A model generated the notes under the pieces. That model made no database searches and had not been told where the DNA came from. It saw nothing but the letters and a program-made list of their open reading frames with translations. DNA of 10,856 bases, from positions 1-10,856 of the forward strand of contig DJVI01000030.1 in the NCBI GenBank assembly GCA_002441125.1, written 5' to 3'. A program made the translations under genes and the position numbers. Origin of the DNA: Caldifarciminota bacterium UBA6260 (GTDB lineage: Bacteria > Hydrothermota > 32-111). This document shows, piece after piece, positions 1 through 7,144 of this stretch (position 1 is the first letter of the stretch; each line of letters opens with the position of its first letter).

Positions 1-1058
1 ACTCCACCTGATGCTATATCTCTTATTCCAAAACCAAAACCTTGTGAAAGATGTGAATGGTAACCAACTTCCCTGTTGTCTATAATTCCATTTTGAACAA
101 GGTAAAAGTCATTACCACTTTTATCATATATAAAACCGACACCTTTCGTGAAACCAAACCCTTGGGAGTAACCTTTTGAAATGTAATTATCGTTTCCACT
201 ATTATCGATAACAAAACCAAAACCTGCAAAACCACTTCCAATTGTTGCAAAATCTGATTGGTAAATATCGTTTCCTTCCAAATCGTAAATAAAGCCTATT
301 CCAAAGACCCCACATCCTAAATCAAAATTTTTTCCAAAATATTTGTCGTCACCTTCAAAATCTATTATTCCTCCTAAACCTTTAAGACCTGTAGCAAGAG
401 AACCTTCCTTTTTTGCAAAATAAAGATCGTTACCACCGATATCCACTATTAAAACATTCGGTTTATCTATATAATATGAATTATCCTCACCTAAACTATC
501 TATAATAATCTCGATCCCAGCATTTCTATAATTTTCAAAATTTTTTTTCAGATAATTTATTAATTGCTCTTTATCGAATGAAGATAACCTTTCAACCTCT
601 TTCAAAATATTTTCAAAAGAACCGCTTAAAAAATATTCGTCACAACCTGAAAGGAACTTTTCAGCCTGAACGAAAAAAATAGAATCTTTTAAAGATGTAT
701 CTATCAAAAATGATGGATAATCGTAGTTAACGAAAGGTTTTATATATGAAAAATTTTTTTCATATTTTAAATTTTTTTTAGTAAATTTACCAATGTTGAT
801 ATAGTTAAAAAGGTTATAAAACATTCCCTTTTCAATAAAGAATTTTAGATTCTCTGAACACTCCTCAACCTTCTGTGGATACTTTAAAAGGTAATCGTTA
901 ATATAAAAAGAATATTTATCCCTTTTCACATTTTCAATTGGAATCGAAAGGTTTTCAGTTTTTAAAGAAAGGTAGGATAGAGCCTCTATTATAGATTTTT
1001 CGTTCGAGAATAAAGATAAAAAAAAGAAGAGTATCGAAATGAAACTAACCTTCTTCAT
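1..1058 (-). CDS. Secreted protein with tandem D-x-x-G-N-D-x-Y repeats (3' end outside window)
   Basis: The ATG at 1058 opens a frame of 352 codons that stays open to the left edge, so the C-terminus is missing. An AGGAG Shine-Dalgarno lies just upstream (about 1066-1070), inside the preceding gene. The start overlaps that gene's stop by 14 bases, which suggests coupled translation. Residues 1-18 (MKKVSFISILFFFLSLFS) look like a Sec signal peptide, so export is inferred. Residues 20-200 are a lysine-, phenylalanine- and tyrosine-rich domain I do not recognise. From about residue 202 there are five copies of a 26-27 residue unit, with cores VDIGGNDLYF (205), IDFEGDDKYF (232), YDLEGNDIYQ (258), IDNSGNDNYI (284) and YDKSGNDFYL (311), separated by glycine/phenylalanine-rich G-x-G-F-x-x-G-x-G-F linkers. 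The pattern recalls calcium-binding repeat beta-folds such as RTX, but the period is much longer than nine. Function is unknown; a cell-surface role is the natural guess. Confidence 0.85.
   Translation of the reverse strand, partial: MKKVSFISILFFFLSLFSNEKSIIEALSYLSLKTENLSIPIENVKRDKYSFYINDYLLKYPQKVEECSENLKFFIEKGMFYNLFNYINIGKFTKKNLKYEKNFSYIKPFVNYDYPSFLIDTSLKDSIFFVQAEKFLSGCDEYFLSGSFENILKEVERLSSFDKEQLINYLKKNFENYRNAGIEIIIDSLGEDNSYYIDKPNVLIVDIGGNDLYFAKKEGSLATGLKGLGGIIDFEGDDKYFGKNFDLGCGVFGIGFIYDLEGNDIYQSDFATIGSGFAGFGFVIDNSGNDNYISKGYSQGFGFTKGVGFIYDKSGNDFYLVQNGIIDNREVGYHSHLSQGFGFGIRDIASGG
3..446 (-). repeat. Coding repeat: five 26-27 aa G-N-D-x-Y units
   Basis: Within the secreted protein, the motif D-x-x-G-N-D-x-Y recurs at residues 205, 232, 258, 284 and 311, giving spacings of 27, 26, 26 and 27 residues (78-81 bases). 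Each unit carries a Gly/Phe-rich stretch such as GFAGFGF or QGFGFTKGVGF. A sixth unit seems to begin near residue 347 (RDIASGG) and is cut by the window edge. The DNA copies differ considerably at synonymous and variable positions, so this is an old protein repeat and not a recent tandem duplication. Confidence 0.85.
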
Positions 1059-1296
1059 CAAAAATCTCCTCAACAGTTTTTATATCAGGAATACCTATAA
1101 ACTTTATTTCTCCATCTATTATAGTGACAGGTATAACGGATACTTCATACCTATCCATTAGGTCAGCACCTTCTTTTGTTGAAACATCAAAAATCTTCAA
1201 ATCAAACTTTTTTGTTTTCTTCATCTTCAACCAAAATTCTTTAACCTCCTGTGACTCTTTGGACCAGTTCCCAAAAAGGAGTATTACCTTTTTCAT
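1045..1296 (-). CDS. Small cytoplasmic thioredoxin-fold protein lacking catalytic cysteines
   Basis: The product has 83 residues when started at the ATG at 1296. A TTG one codon further upstream is possible, but the ATG forms a TGATG junction with the upstream gene and has GGAG six to seven bases before it. The pattern is a minimal thioredoxin fold: a first strand KKVILLFGNW (2-11), a helix (15-30), a second strand FDLKIFDVS (31-39), then VSVIPVTIIDG (52-62), where Pro56 matches the cis-proline of thioredoxins, and a terminal helix. At the place of the W-C-x-x-C active site the protein reads WSKES (11-15), so both cysteines are serine; there is no cysteine anywhere in it. No signal peptide is visible. 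It is therefore unlikely to be a disulfide reductase. A binding or structural role is inferred. It sits between the lipoprotein and the repeat-protein gene, overlapping both. Confidence 0.8.
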   Translation of the reverse strand: MKKVILLFGNWSKESQEVKEFWLKMKKTKKFDLKIFDVSTKEGADLMDRYEVSVIPVTIIDGEIKFIGIPDIKTVEEIFDEEG

Positions 1297-2315
1297 CAAA
1301 ACTCCATAGTGTTTACTATAGCTTTGAGTTCCATAAGTTTAAAATATTTTCTCTCCCCAGGATAAAAGATATGACCATCTATATAAACGAGTTCTTTCCC
1401 AGTGTTGACAAGATATGTGAAAAATGGTCCACCTAAATTCTCTTTATCGTTAGAGTATACACCCATAATGTAAAGTGCTTTATAACCTTTAAAATCAACC
1501 TCTTCTTTTTTCAACGGAACAAAAGAAGTATCAACAAAATCTCCATAATATTTCTCTTTGCCGATTTTGTTTCTTGTTTTTATGATGAAATCATAGTTAT
1601 AATTTTTCATATCAGAATTTTTTAGAATTGTGATGAACCTGTCCGGATACCTTCCAACTATTGCATAACAGTTAAGATTTTTATCATAGAATGATGTCTG
1701 AAAATCTGATGGGACTTTTATTTTTATTCCAAGCTTTTCATTTATCAAGGATGACACCCTGTTGTTTTCACCTGTAAAATAAGCCATCATCTCAACACAC
1801 CTGTAAGAATTCTCGAGAAAAAATTGTCGGATCTTCTCTTTGTTCTTTTTTATAGATTCCTTAATATTCTCCTCATCCGTTCCAGCTATTATTAAAATAT
1901 TCTGTCCCTCAGCAAAACCGTCAAAAACTTTAAAATATGAGACCTTCTCTTTTTTTATCAACTCTATATCTTCACTGTTCAAAAATTCGTTTATTATCTT
2001 TGAGTACTCATCAATTCTGTTTATGTTGGTAACGAAAACTATATTTTTATTTCTCTTATGTATATGAAGCTTTTCAAGTGGAGAGTAGATTGTATAGAAT
2101 ATCGATTCTTTAACTGGAAGGTCAATCTCGATGTATAAAGCATCGAGCAACTCTTTTTCAACATTCGCATACACAGTTTCATTTGCAGCTATTACTATCT
2201 CTTCAACCTTTCCTATGGCGAAATCTTTGATCCTTTTTTTCTTCTCACAGGAAACCACAAAAAAAGATAGCACAAACAAAAAAATTATCAAAGATATTTT
2301 AATCGATCTTTTCAT
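1296..2315 (-). CDS. DUF4837-like lipoprotein
   Basis: The 339-residue product starts at an ATG preceded by AAAGGAG. Residues 1-22 are a signal peptide ending in VVSC, a good lipobox, so Cys23 should be lipidated and the protein membrane-anchored on the outer face. The next segment (about residues 35-160: a strand resembling EIVIAANETVYANV, then DLPVKES, NKNIVFVTNI, FAEGQNILIIAGTDEENIKE) resembles, from memory, the DUF4837 family known mainly in Bacteroidetes and relatives, whose members have the same order of elements. The rest (160-339) holds YRCVEMMAYF and GGPFFTYLVN, also consistent with that family. The biochemical role of the family is unknown to me. The gene overlaps the end of recG by 17 bases, and its stop shares a base with the thioredoxin-like start, so all three are probably cotranscribed. 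The lipoprotein call is strong; the family assignment is from pattern memory. Confidence 0.75.
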   Translation of the reverse strand: MKRSIKISLIIFLFVLSFFVVSCEKKKRIKDFAIGKVEEIVIAANETVYANVEKELLDALYIEIDLPVKESIFYTIYSPLEKLHIHKRNKNIVFVTNINRIDEYSKIINEFLNSEDIELIKKEKVSYFKVFDGFAEGQNILIIAGTDEENIKESIKKNKEKIRQFFLENSYRCVEMMAYFTGENNRVSSLINEKLGIKIKVPSDFQTSFYDKNLNCYAIVGRYPDRFITILKNSDMKNYNYDFIIKTRNKIGKEKYYGDFVDTSFVPLKKEEVDFKGYKALYIMGVYSNDKENLGGPFFTYLVNTGKELVYIDGHIFYPGERKYFKLMELKAIVNTMEF

Positions 2316-4356
2316 TCAATCTCCTTTCAAAGTTAATTCTAACCATTCTATTTTCTTTTTTCAATAGATTCATATCAGAGTACAAAAATTTTTCTGCATC
2401 TATAAAAGCTTCTTTCATTAGATCAAAATCATCGAAAAAGTTTGCAAACTTGAAAATAGGTATTCCACTCTGTCTTTTTCCCCATATTTCACCGGGCCCT
2501 CTAAGTTTGAGATCATATTCAGATATTTTAAAACCATCGTTGTAATTACAAAAAACCTGTAACCTTTTTTTTGCATCATCAGTTATACCTTCTGAAGATA
2601 CTACAAAACAGAAAGATTGTTTCTCTCCCCTTCCAACCCTTCCCCTTAGCTGGTGGAGTTGTGATAATCCAAACCTCTCAGCTGAAAGAATAACCATAAC
2701 TGTTGCTTCCTTAACATCTATTCCAACTTCAATTATGGTAGTTCCTACAAGAACATCTATTATTCCCTCTTTGAGTTCTAACATAACTTTCTCTCTATCC
2801 TTAGGACTCAACCTCGAATGGATTATACCTAACTTATACCCTTTCAAATATGTTTTTGAAAGGTTTTCATAAACTTTTTTCACGGATTCATATTCAGCTT
2901 CATCTCCACCTTCTATCGCTGGACAAACTATAAAAACTCTCTCTCTATTCTCGATCCTCTTTTTTATAAAATCGTACATCTTTTCTATACCTTTCGGTGA
3001 AACCCACTTAGTCTTTATCTCCTTCTGCATAGAAGGTCTTTCCCTGATTTCTGAAAGATCCATATCGCCGTATATTGCGAGTGAAAGTGATCTTGGGATT
3101 GGAGTTGCTGTCATAACGAGATAATCAACATCAACACCCTTTTCCTTAAGAGATGATCTGTGAATAACTCCAAACCTATGTTGTTCATCAACTATAACAA
3201 GTTTAAGATTTTTGAAAACAACACCTTCACTTATAAGAGCATGTGTACCAATAACTATTTTTATACTCCCATCACTGATCTGATTATACCTTCTCTTATT
3301 TTCACTTATAGATGAAGTTAAAAGTTCAACATCAACTCCAAGATTTTCAACCCAATCCTTTATCTTCAAATAATGTTGTTGGGCTAAAATTTCAGTTGGT
3401 GCCATAAGAGCAGCCTGATAACCACTCTCAACTGCATACAGCATCGCTACGGTTGCCACAACAGTTTTTCCAACACCAACATCACCCATAAGAAGCCTAT
3501 TCATAGGCTTTTCAGATCTTAGGTCTTTCAAGATATCATCTATAGATTTGATCTGATCGTTTGTCAATTTGAAATTCAGCGTTGAAATAAATTTTTCAAC
3601 AAGTTGACTTTTCGAAATATAGTTTTTCTCAACCTTTTTTTCTTTTATCTCTAACTTTCTTTTTGCAACAACCAATCCAGCATAAAAGAGTTCACCAAAT
3701 TTCAACCTTCTTAAGCTTTCTTCCTTTTTCTCCTCATTTTCAGGGAAATGTAAATTTTTTATAGCATCCGTCAAACTTACAAGCCCTTTTCTCATAACAA
3801 TTTCATAAGGCAGATCCTCTTCTATCCGATCAAAACTTTTAAGAAGGTTGAAAACCAGTTTCCTTAAATATTTCTGCGTCAATTTTGATTTGGTATGGTA
3901 TACGGGGACTATTTTACCTGTATTTATAAGTTCAAAAAAATCATCCTGAAATATTTCAAAATCTGGATGTAAAATTTCAAAAGACCCTCTTTTTACCCTC
4001 ACCTTACCACTGAAAAGTGCTATATCTCCCTTCTTCAGATAATTTTTTATATACCTGTTGTTGAACCATGTAAGAAAAATATAATTATCCTTTTTAGTTT
4101 TTGCGAGTGCCTGAAATATATATTTCCTTTTTCTTGTGAATATCTCACCACAAGTGATAACCTGAGCAAAAATTGTTACATATTCACCATCTTTTATATT
4201 TTCATCTTCAACGATATTTCTATCTATGTATCTGAATGGGGGGTATGTCAAAAGATCATATTTTGTATATATACCCATCTGGTTTAAAATTTCACCCACC
4301 TTCGGACCAACACCCTTTTGATATTTTATATCATCAAAAATATTATTTCTTTCCAT
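2299..4356 (-). CDS. recG: ATP-dependent DNA helicase RecG
   Basis: RecG is a superfamily 2 branch-migration helicase that remodels stalled forks and Holliday junctions in the cytoplasm. The 685-residue product is about the length of compact RecG proteins (E. coli RecG is 693). It opens with a helix-hairpin-helix-like KYQKGVGPKVGEIL (11-24), followed by the OB-fold wedge domain (about 45-140). The helicase core shows Walker A GDVGVGKT (291-298), DEQH (390-393), TATPIPRS (416-423), the RecG signature YGDMDLSEIRERP (429-441), and motif VI QLRGRVGRG (569-577). The C-terminal part (YDLKLRGPGEIWG-type sequence) is the usual RecG end. I chose the ATG at 4356; a TTG at 4365 is in frame. Neither has a clear Shine-Dalgarno. 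The ATG overlaps the upstream gene's stop by 14 bases, so translation probably depends on coupling. No key residue appears to be missing. Confidence 0.97.
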   Translation of the reverse strand: MERNNIFDDIKYQKGVGPKVGEILNQMGIYTKYDLLTYPPFRYIDRNIVEDENIKDGEYVTIFAQVITCGEIFTRKRKYIFQALAKTKKDNYIFLTWFNNRYIKNYLKKGDIALFSGKVRVKRGSFEILHPDFEIFQDDFFELINTGKIVPVYHTKSKLTQKYLRKLVFNLLKSFDRIEEDLPYEIVMRKGLVSLTDAIKNLHFPENEEKKEESLRRLKFGELFYAGLVVAKRKLEIKEKKVEKNYISKSQLVEKFISTLNFKLTNDQIKSIDDILKDLRSEKPMNRLLMGDVGVGKTVVATVAMLYAVESGYQAALMAPTEILAQQHYLKIKDWVENLGVDVELLTSSISENKRRYNQISDGSIKIVIGTHALISEGVVFKNLKLVIVDEQHRFGVIHRSSLKEKGVDVDYLVMTATPIPRSLSLAIYGDMDLSEIRERPSMQKEIKTKWVSPKGIEKMYDFIKKRIENRERVFIVCPAIEGGDEAEYESVKKVYENLSKTYLKGYKLGIIHSRLSPKDREKVMLELKEGIIDVLVGTTIIEVGIDVKEATVMVILSAERFGLSQLHQLRGRVGRGEKQSFCFVVSSEGITDDAKKRLQVFCNYNDGFKISEYDLKLRGPGEIWGKRQSGIPIFKFANFFDDFDLMKEAFIDAEKFLYSDMNLLKKENRMVRINFERRLNEKID

Positions 4357-4918
4357 AATTTTCAAAAATCAGTTTTGTAGTTTTAAACCCTAACATCTTC
4401 CTTAAAAGAAAAATTTTAGGTAAATCTATCGAAATCTTTTTAACTTTATACATTTTATCAAATTCTACTATAGAAGTATCAACAGAGCCATCCCTGAAAG
4501 TTATGTTATAAATTTTATATCCATCATCATTCTCAAAAACATAGCCATAAGATTTTATTTTAGTTTTGTGGAAAGTTGAAGTTTCTATACCTTCATATTG
4601 CCATTTTTTATTATCCTCAAAAGGTAGTAAAAACCTTAACCTTATCGGTGAATAATCTAAAACATAGTTCAAAAAACCTAATTTGAATTTCCTTTTAAGA
4701 AGAAATGTTGAATCACCTTTCATAAGATATATTTCAAGATAGAATAGATTATTTCCCTTTATCGATAAAGAAAGAGAATCACCTGATTTTTCAACAGAAA
4801 CATTGTAAACCTTTTTACTATCTTTTTCGATAAACAAAAAATTCCCTTCATCAATTTGACCAGCCAAAACGATTGATAATGAAAGTAAAAGCAAAAAAGA
4901 AAAAAATTTTTTAAACAC
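4343..4918 (-). CDS. Exported protein of unknown family
   Basis: This 191-residue protein begins with a GTG whose G is shared with the upstream TAG stop (TAGTG). Residues 1-20 (FKKFFSFLLLLSLSIVLAGQ) form a signal peptide with a likely cleavage after LAG; there is no lipobox cysteine. The rest is strand-rich: LFYLEIYLMKGDS (58-70), RLRFLLPFEDNKKWQYEG (94-111), GYKIYNITFRDGS (133-145) and a basic end. The DNKKWQYEG segment followed by beta strands and YKVKKISIDL is reminiscent of small periplasmic beta-sheet proteins that carry lipid or act as outer-membrane accessories, but I do not recognise a family. It lies between the LiaF-like pair and recG in one overlapping run, so it is probably expressed with them. 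Periplasmic or outer-face location is inferred from the signal peptide. Confidence 0.75.
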   Translation of the reverse strand: MFKKFFSFLLLLSLSIVLAGQIDEGNFLFIEKDSKKVYNVSVEKSGDSLSLSIKGNNLFYLEIYLMKGDSTFLLKRKFKLGFLNYVLDYSPIRLRFLLPFEDNKKWQYEGIETSTFHKTKIKSYGYVFENDDGYKIYNITFRDGSVDTSIVEFDKMYKVKKISIDLPKIFLLRKMLGFKTTKLIFENYGKK

Positions 4919-5424
4919 TATTCTTTTGAAATTTTTAAACTACTGAAATAAAGTTTAAATTTTATTTTTATTGGGATGTTCAAAGAATCTACAGATGTAT
5001 TTTCATCTATCTGACCTGTTAAATATCCAATCCCTGAATGCAACTGTGATGAGTATAAAAATCCTTTCAAATCAAAATCGAAAGGCAGGTAACTGTTACT
5101 TTTGACTTTCACATTTGAAAAAAATATTTTTATATCATAACTTGTTGTATCGTTTAAGGATTCAAGATAAGAAAGATCTATCTGAGTTTTTGAAAAGATT
5201 ATAATATAATTTTTGTTTTCACTTTTTAAAGTTAAAGTACCATCTTTGAAAGATATTATATTTTCATACTTTTTCGAATAGTTATAGGAAAGAAGTAAAA
5301 TTCCCAAGATTATCAAAATCAAACTATCAAAAAATCTGTCAAGATTACCATTTTTGCTAAAAATGATTTTAAGTCCACTTAAAAAAATAATTATAGAAAA
5401 AAAAGTTATTATTAGAAGTCCCAT
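4918..5424 (-). CDS. LiaF-like membrane protein, diverged second copy
   Basis: The 168-residue product has a start supported by GGAGG seven bases before the ATG. Two membrane segments are seen at about residues 2-21 and 33-48, followed by a hydrophilic, strand-rich domain (about 55-168). The line FSKTQIDLSYLES..SYDIKIFFSNVKV mirrors FSSTHIDASEVEE..NIDVIFGEGKVYI in the adjacent upstream gene, and the ends LYFSSLKISKE and VILGTLEIVEK also align. It is therefore a tandem paralogue of the LiaF-type 'cell wall-active antibiotics response' fold. LiaF proteins are membrane sensors or inhibitors in envelope-stress signalling in Firmicutes. No LiaS or LiaR kinase/regulator lies in the window, so the stress role here is only inferred. 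This copy has lost the conserved glycine of the D-x-x-F-G turn, suggesting altered function. Confidence 0.65.
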   Translation of the reverse strand: MGLLIITFFSIIIFLSGLKIIFSKNGNLDRFFDSLILIILGILLLSYNYSKKYENIISFKDGTLTLKSENKNYIIIFSKTQIDLSYLESLNDTTSYDIKIFFSNVKVKSNSYLPFDFDLKGFLYSSQLHSGIGYLTGQIDENTSVDSLNIPIKIKFKLYFSSLKISKE

Positions 5425-5433
5425 AAACCCCTC

Positions 5434-5925
5434 CTATTTTTCTACAATCTCTAAAGTTCCTAAAATAACTGTTGCAATTATTGTTACACCTTTATCAGGG
5501 TTTTCTCCAATCTTCATATCTTTACTTCCAAATGTTATGTTCTCACCATCAGGGGTAGTTATCTGTCCGAGTATAGAGGTAGAGTAGATTTTACAGTTCA
5601 TTCCCTTTTTTATATAAACTTTTCCCTCTCCAAAAATAACATCTATATTCAGCGTCTTATACTCTTCAACTTCTGATGCATCAATATGAGTAGAAGAAAA
5701 AAGAACAAGATGATCTTTTTTTCTGCCATCAAATTTTTCGTTTACTATAAAGAAAGTTTTTTTACCAAGAAGTATCATTGCTCCCAAGTATATTAAAAGA
5801 AAAGAGATTATCGTTTTGAAAATAGGTATGGAAATATTGAAAAAAGTTGAAAGAAATATCATGCCACCTATAAAAATCAAAATTATACCTAAAATCAATT
5901 TAGCAAAATCTTTATCATTTTTCAT
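5434..5925 (-). CDS. LiaF-like membrane protein (LiaF transmembrane plus C-terminal domain)
   Basis: This is the first gene of the leftward run, with 163 residues and an ATG preceded by AAGGAG. Two membrane helices (about 9-28 and 33-54) are followed by a soluble strand-rich domain with FSSTHIDASEVEE, the D-V-I-F-G-x-G-K-V-Y-I strand-turn-strand (about residues 95-105), and a closing VILGTLEIVEK. This arrangement matches the LiaF transmembrane domain joined to the LiaF C-terminal domain (formerly DUF2154), seen in many phyla as small membrane proteins unconnected to a Lia two-component system. It probably senses or reports on membrane state, but the ligand is unknown. A divergent promoter lies directly upstream. 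Nine bases separate it from its downstream paralogue. Confidence 0.75.
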   Translation of the reverse strand: MKNDKDFAKLILGIILIFIGGMIFLSTFFNISIPIFKTIISFLLIYLGAMILLGKKTFFIVNEKFDGRKKDHLVLFSSTHIDASEVEEYKTLNIDVIFGEGKVYIKKGMNCKIYSTSILGQITTPDGENITFGSKDMKIGENPDKGVTIIATVILGTLEIVEK

Positions 5926-5944
5926 AAATTCTCCTTTTTATTTA

Positions 5945-5972
5945 ATGTTATCAATATAGATGTAAATGTCAA
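5945..5972 (-). promoter_or_regulatory. Sigma70-type promoter of the leftward envelope/recG run
   Basis: Reading leftward, TTGACA (5972-5967) is followed after 16 bases by TAACAT (5950-5945), a 4/6 match to the -10 consensus. Transcription would start near 5938, almost at the AAGGAG Shine-Dalgarno of the gene starting at 5925. The predicted leader is about 13 nt. Confidence 0.6.
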
Positions 5973-5989
5973 TAAAAATAAAAGTGTTG

Positions 5990-6017
5990 TTGACAAAACC
6001 TTTTAATGAAATAGAAT
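5990..6017 (+). promoter_or_regulatory. Sigma70-type promoter of the rightward run
   Basis: TTGACA (5990-5995) and TAGAAT (6012-6017, 5/6 consensus) are separated by 16 bases. Transcription would begin near 6024, two bases before the GGAG at 6026-6029, giving a leader of about 11 nt. The position of this promoter argues against any start codon upstream of 6035. Confidence 0.7.
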
Positions 6018-6025
6018 TAAAAAAA

Positions 6026-6029
6026 GGAG
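6026..6029 (+). promoter_or_regulatory. Shine-Dalgarno that fixes the start at 6035
   Basis: GGAG within AAAAAGGAG lies five bases before the ATG at 6035. An upstream in-frame ATG at 5966 lacks any Shine-Dalgarno, lies before the predicted promoter, and would add 23 residues ahead of the Rossmann first strand. Confidence 0.85.
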
Positions 6030-6034
6030 TTTTT

Positions 6035-7144
6035 ATGAAATGTATAGTTCTTGGTAGTGGTAGGCAGGGAATCGCCTGTGGAGAATTCCTTTTCAAAAAA
6101 AATGTTGATGTGACTTTTGTTGATCTGAATTCAGATAACCTGAACTATCTTTCACAACTCGGTTTCAAAACTATAAAAGATATCATCGATTCACCTGAAA
6201 AGGTTAAAAAACTTTCAGAAGGATTCGATCTTATAATTTCAGCACTTCCAGCGAAACTTGGTAAAATAGCACAAGTTGGAGCTATAATATCACAAAAAAA
6301 TATTGTTGATGTCTCATATTCTGAAGATGATCCGTTCGAACTCGATCAGGAAGCGAAGAAAAACAACATAACTATAGTTCCCGATGCTGGAGTTGCTCCA
6401 GGCTTGAGTAACCTTTTTGCAGGAAGGATATATAAAAGTTTTGACAGATGTGAAAAGATAAAGATATTGGTTGGTGGAATGCCAGAAAAAAATCTGCCTC
6501 CTTTTGGATACACTGTAACATGGTCTCCGGAAGATCTAATATCAGAATATGAAAGGGTTGTAAAAATCAGAAAAAACGGAAAACTTAAAATAGTTGAACC
6601 TTTAACAGGTAAAGAGGATGTGAAGTTCAAAGGTTTTGATAAACTTGAAGGTTTCTATACAGATGGTTTGAGAACACTCTTAAAAACTTTAAAAGATGTA
6701 AAAAATCTTGAAGAGAAAACTTTAAGATACAAAGGACATATAGAAAAGATAAAACTTCTAAAAGATCTTGGATATTTTAAGGAAGAACTGAACGGTAAAA
6801 AACCTCGTGAAACAACTATTGAGATACTGAAAAGTATAAAGTATCCTGATATCAAAGATGTTTTACTTTTGAGAGTAGTTGGTGAAGGGAAAATAAAAAA
6901 TAAGAAAAAAATTTTAACCTATGAAGTTGTTGACAGGGGAGATGATAAACATTCTGCTATGGAAAGAACAACAGGTTTTTCACTCGGTATATTCTCCTAC
7001 ATAGTCCTCACAAACAAACTCACAGAAGGTGTCATTCCCCCAGAGATAATAGGTTTCGATCAAAATAATTTTAAACAAATTATTTCATATTTAAAAGAGA
7101 TGAACATTAAGGTGAAATTTAAAGATGAAAATATTGGGAAGTGA
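6035..7144 (+). CDS. Saccharopine dehydrogenase-family oxidoreductase, lysine 6-dehydrogenase-like
   Basis: The 369-residue product starts at the base where the nucleotide-binding Rossmann strand begins: MKCIVLGSGRQG gives G-x-G-x-x-G at residues 7-12, and Asp30 ends the second strand (typical of NAD preference). Diagnostic later segments are PDAGVAPGLSN (116-126), VGGMPEKNLPPFGYTVTWS (146-164), RYKGHIEK (231-238) and the late ERTTGFSLG and PPEIIG. From memory these parallel Geobacillus lysine 6-dehydrogenase (PDLGVAPGM, VGGIP, RYRGHAEK, PPEQI). The family oxidises lysine to a semialdehyde that cyclises, or acts on saccharopine, in the cytoplasm. The actual substrate here is not proven. The gene is first after a strong promoter, and its last 20 bases overlap the aminotransferase gene, which is an unusual pairing with sugar genes. 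It could be a relative acting on another amino acid. Confidence 0.8.
   Translation: MKCIVLGSGRQGIACGEFLFKKNVDVTFVDLNSDNLNYLSQLGFKTIKDIIDSPEKVKKLSEGFDLIISALPAKLGKIAQVGAIISQKNIVDVSYSEDDPFELDQEAKKNNITIVPDAGVAPGLSNLFAGRIYKSFDRCEKIKILVGGMPEKNLPPFGYTVTWSPEDLISEYERVVKIRKNGKLKIVEPLTGKEDVKFKGFDKLEGFYTDGLRTLLKTLKDVKNLEEKTLRYKGHIEKIKLLKDLGYFKEELNGKKPRETTIEILKSIKYPDIKDVLLLRVVGEGKIKNKKKILTYEVVDRGDDKHSAMERTTGFSLGIFSYIVLTNKLTEGVIPPEIIGFDQNNFKQIISYLKEMNIKVKFKDENIGK

Noticed and set aside
3..446. Direct DNA repeats or a CRISPR-like array at the left end
   Set aside because: Periodicity is in the protein; the DNA units differ in sequence and are in frame with a continuous coding region.
4357..4365. TTG start for recG adding three residues
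   Set aside because: No Shine-Dalgarno supports it, and an ATG follows three codons later; not excluded, but less likely.
5966..6034. N-terminal extension of the lysine dehydrogenase-like protein from an ATG at 5966
   Set aside because: It starts upstream of the predicted promoter, has no Shine-Dalgarno, and precedes the Rossmann strand by 23 residues; the ATG at 6035 has GGAG.
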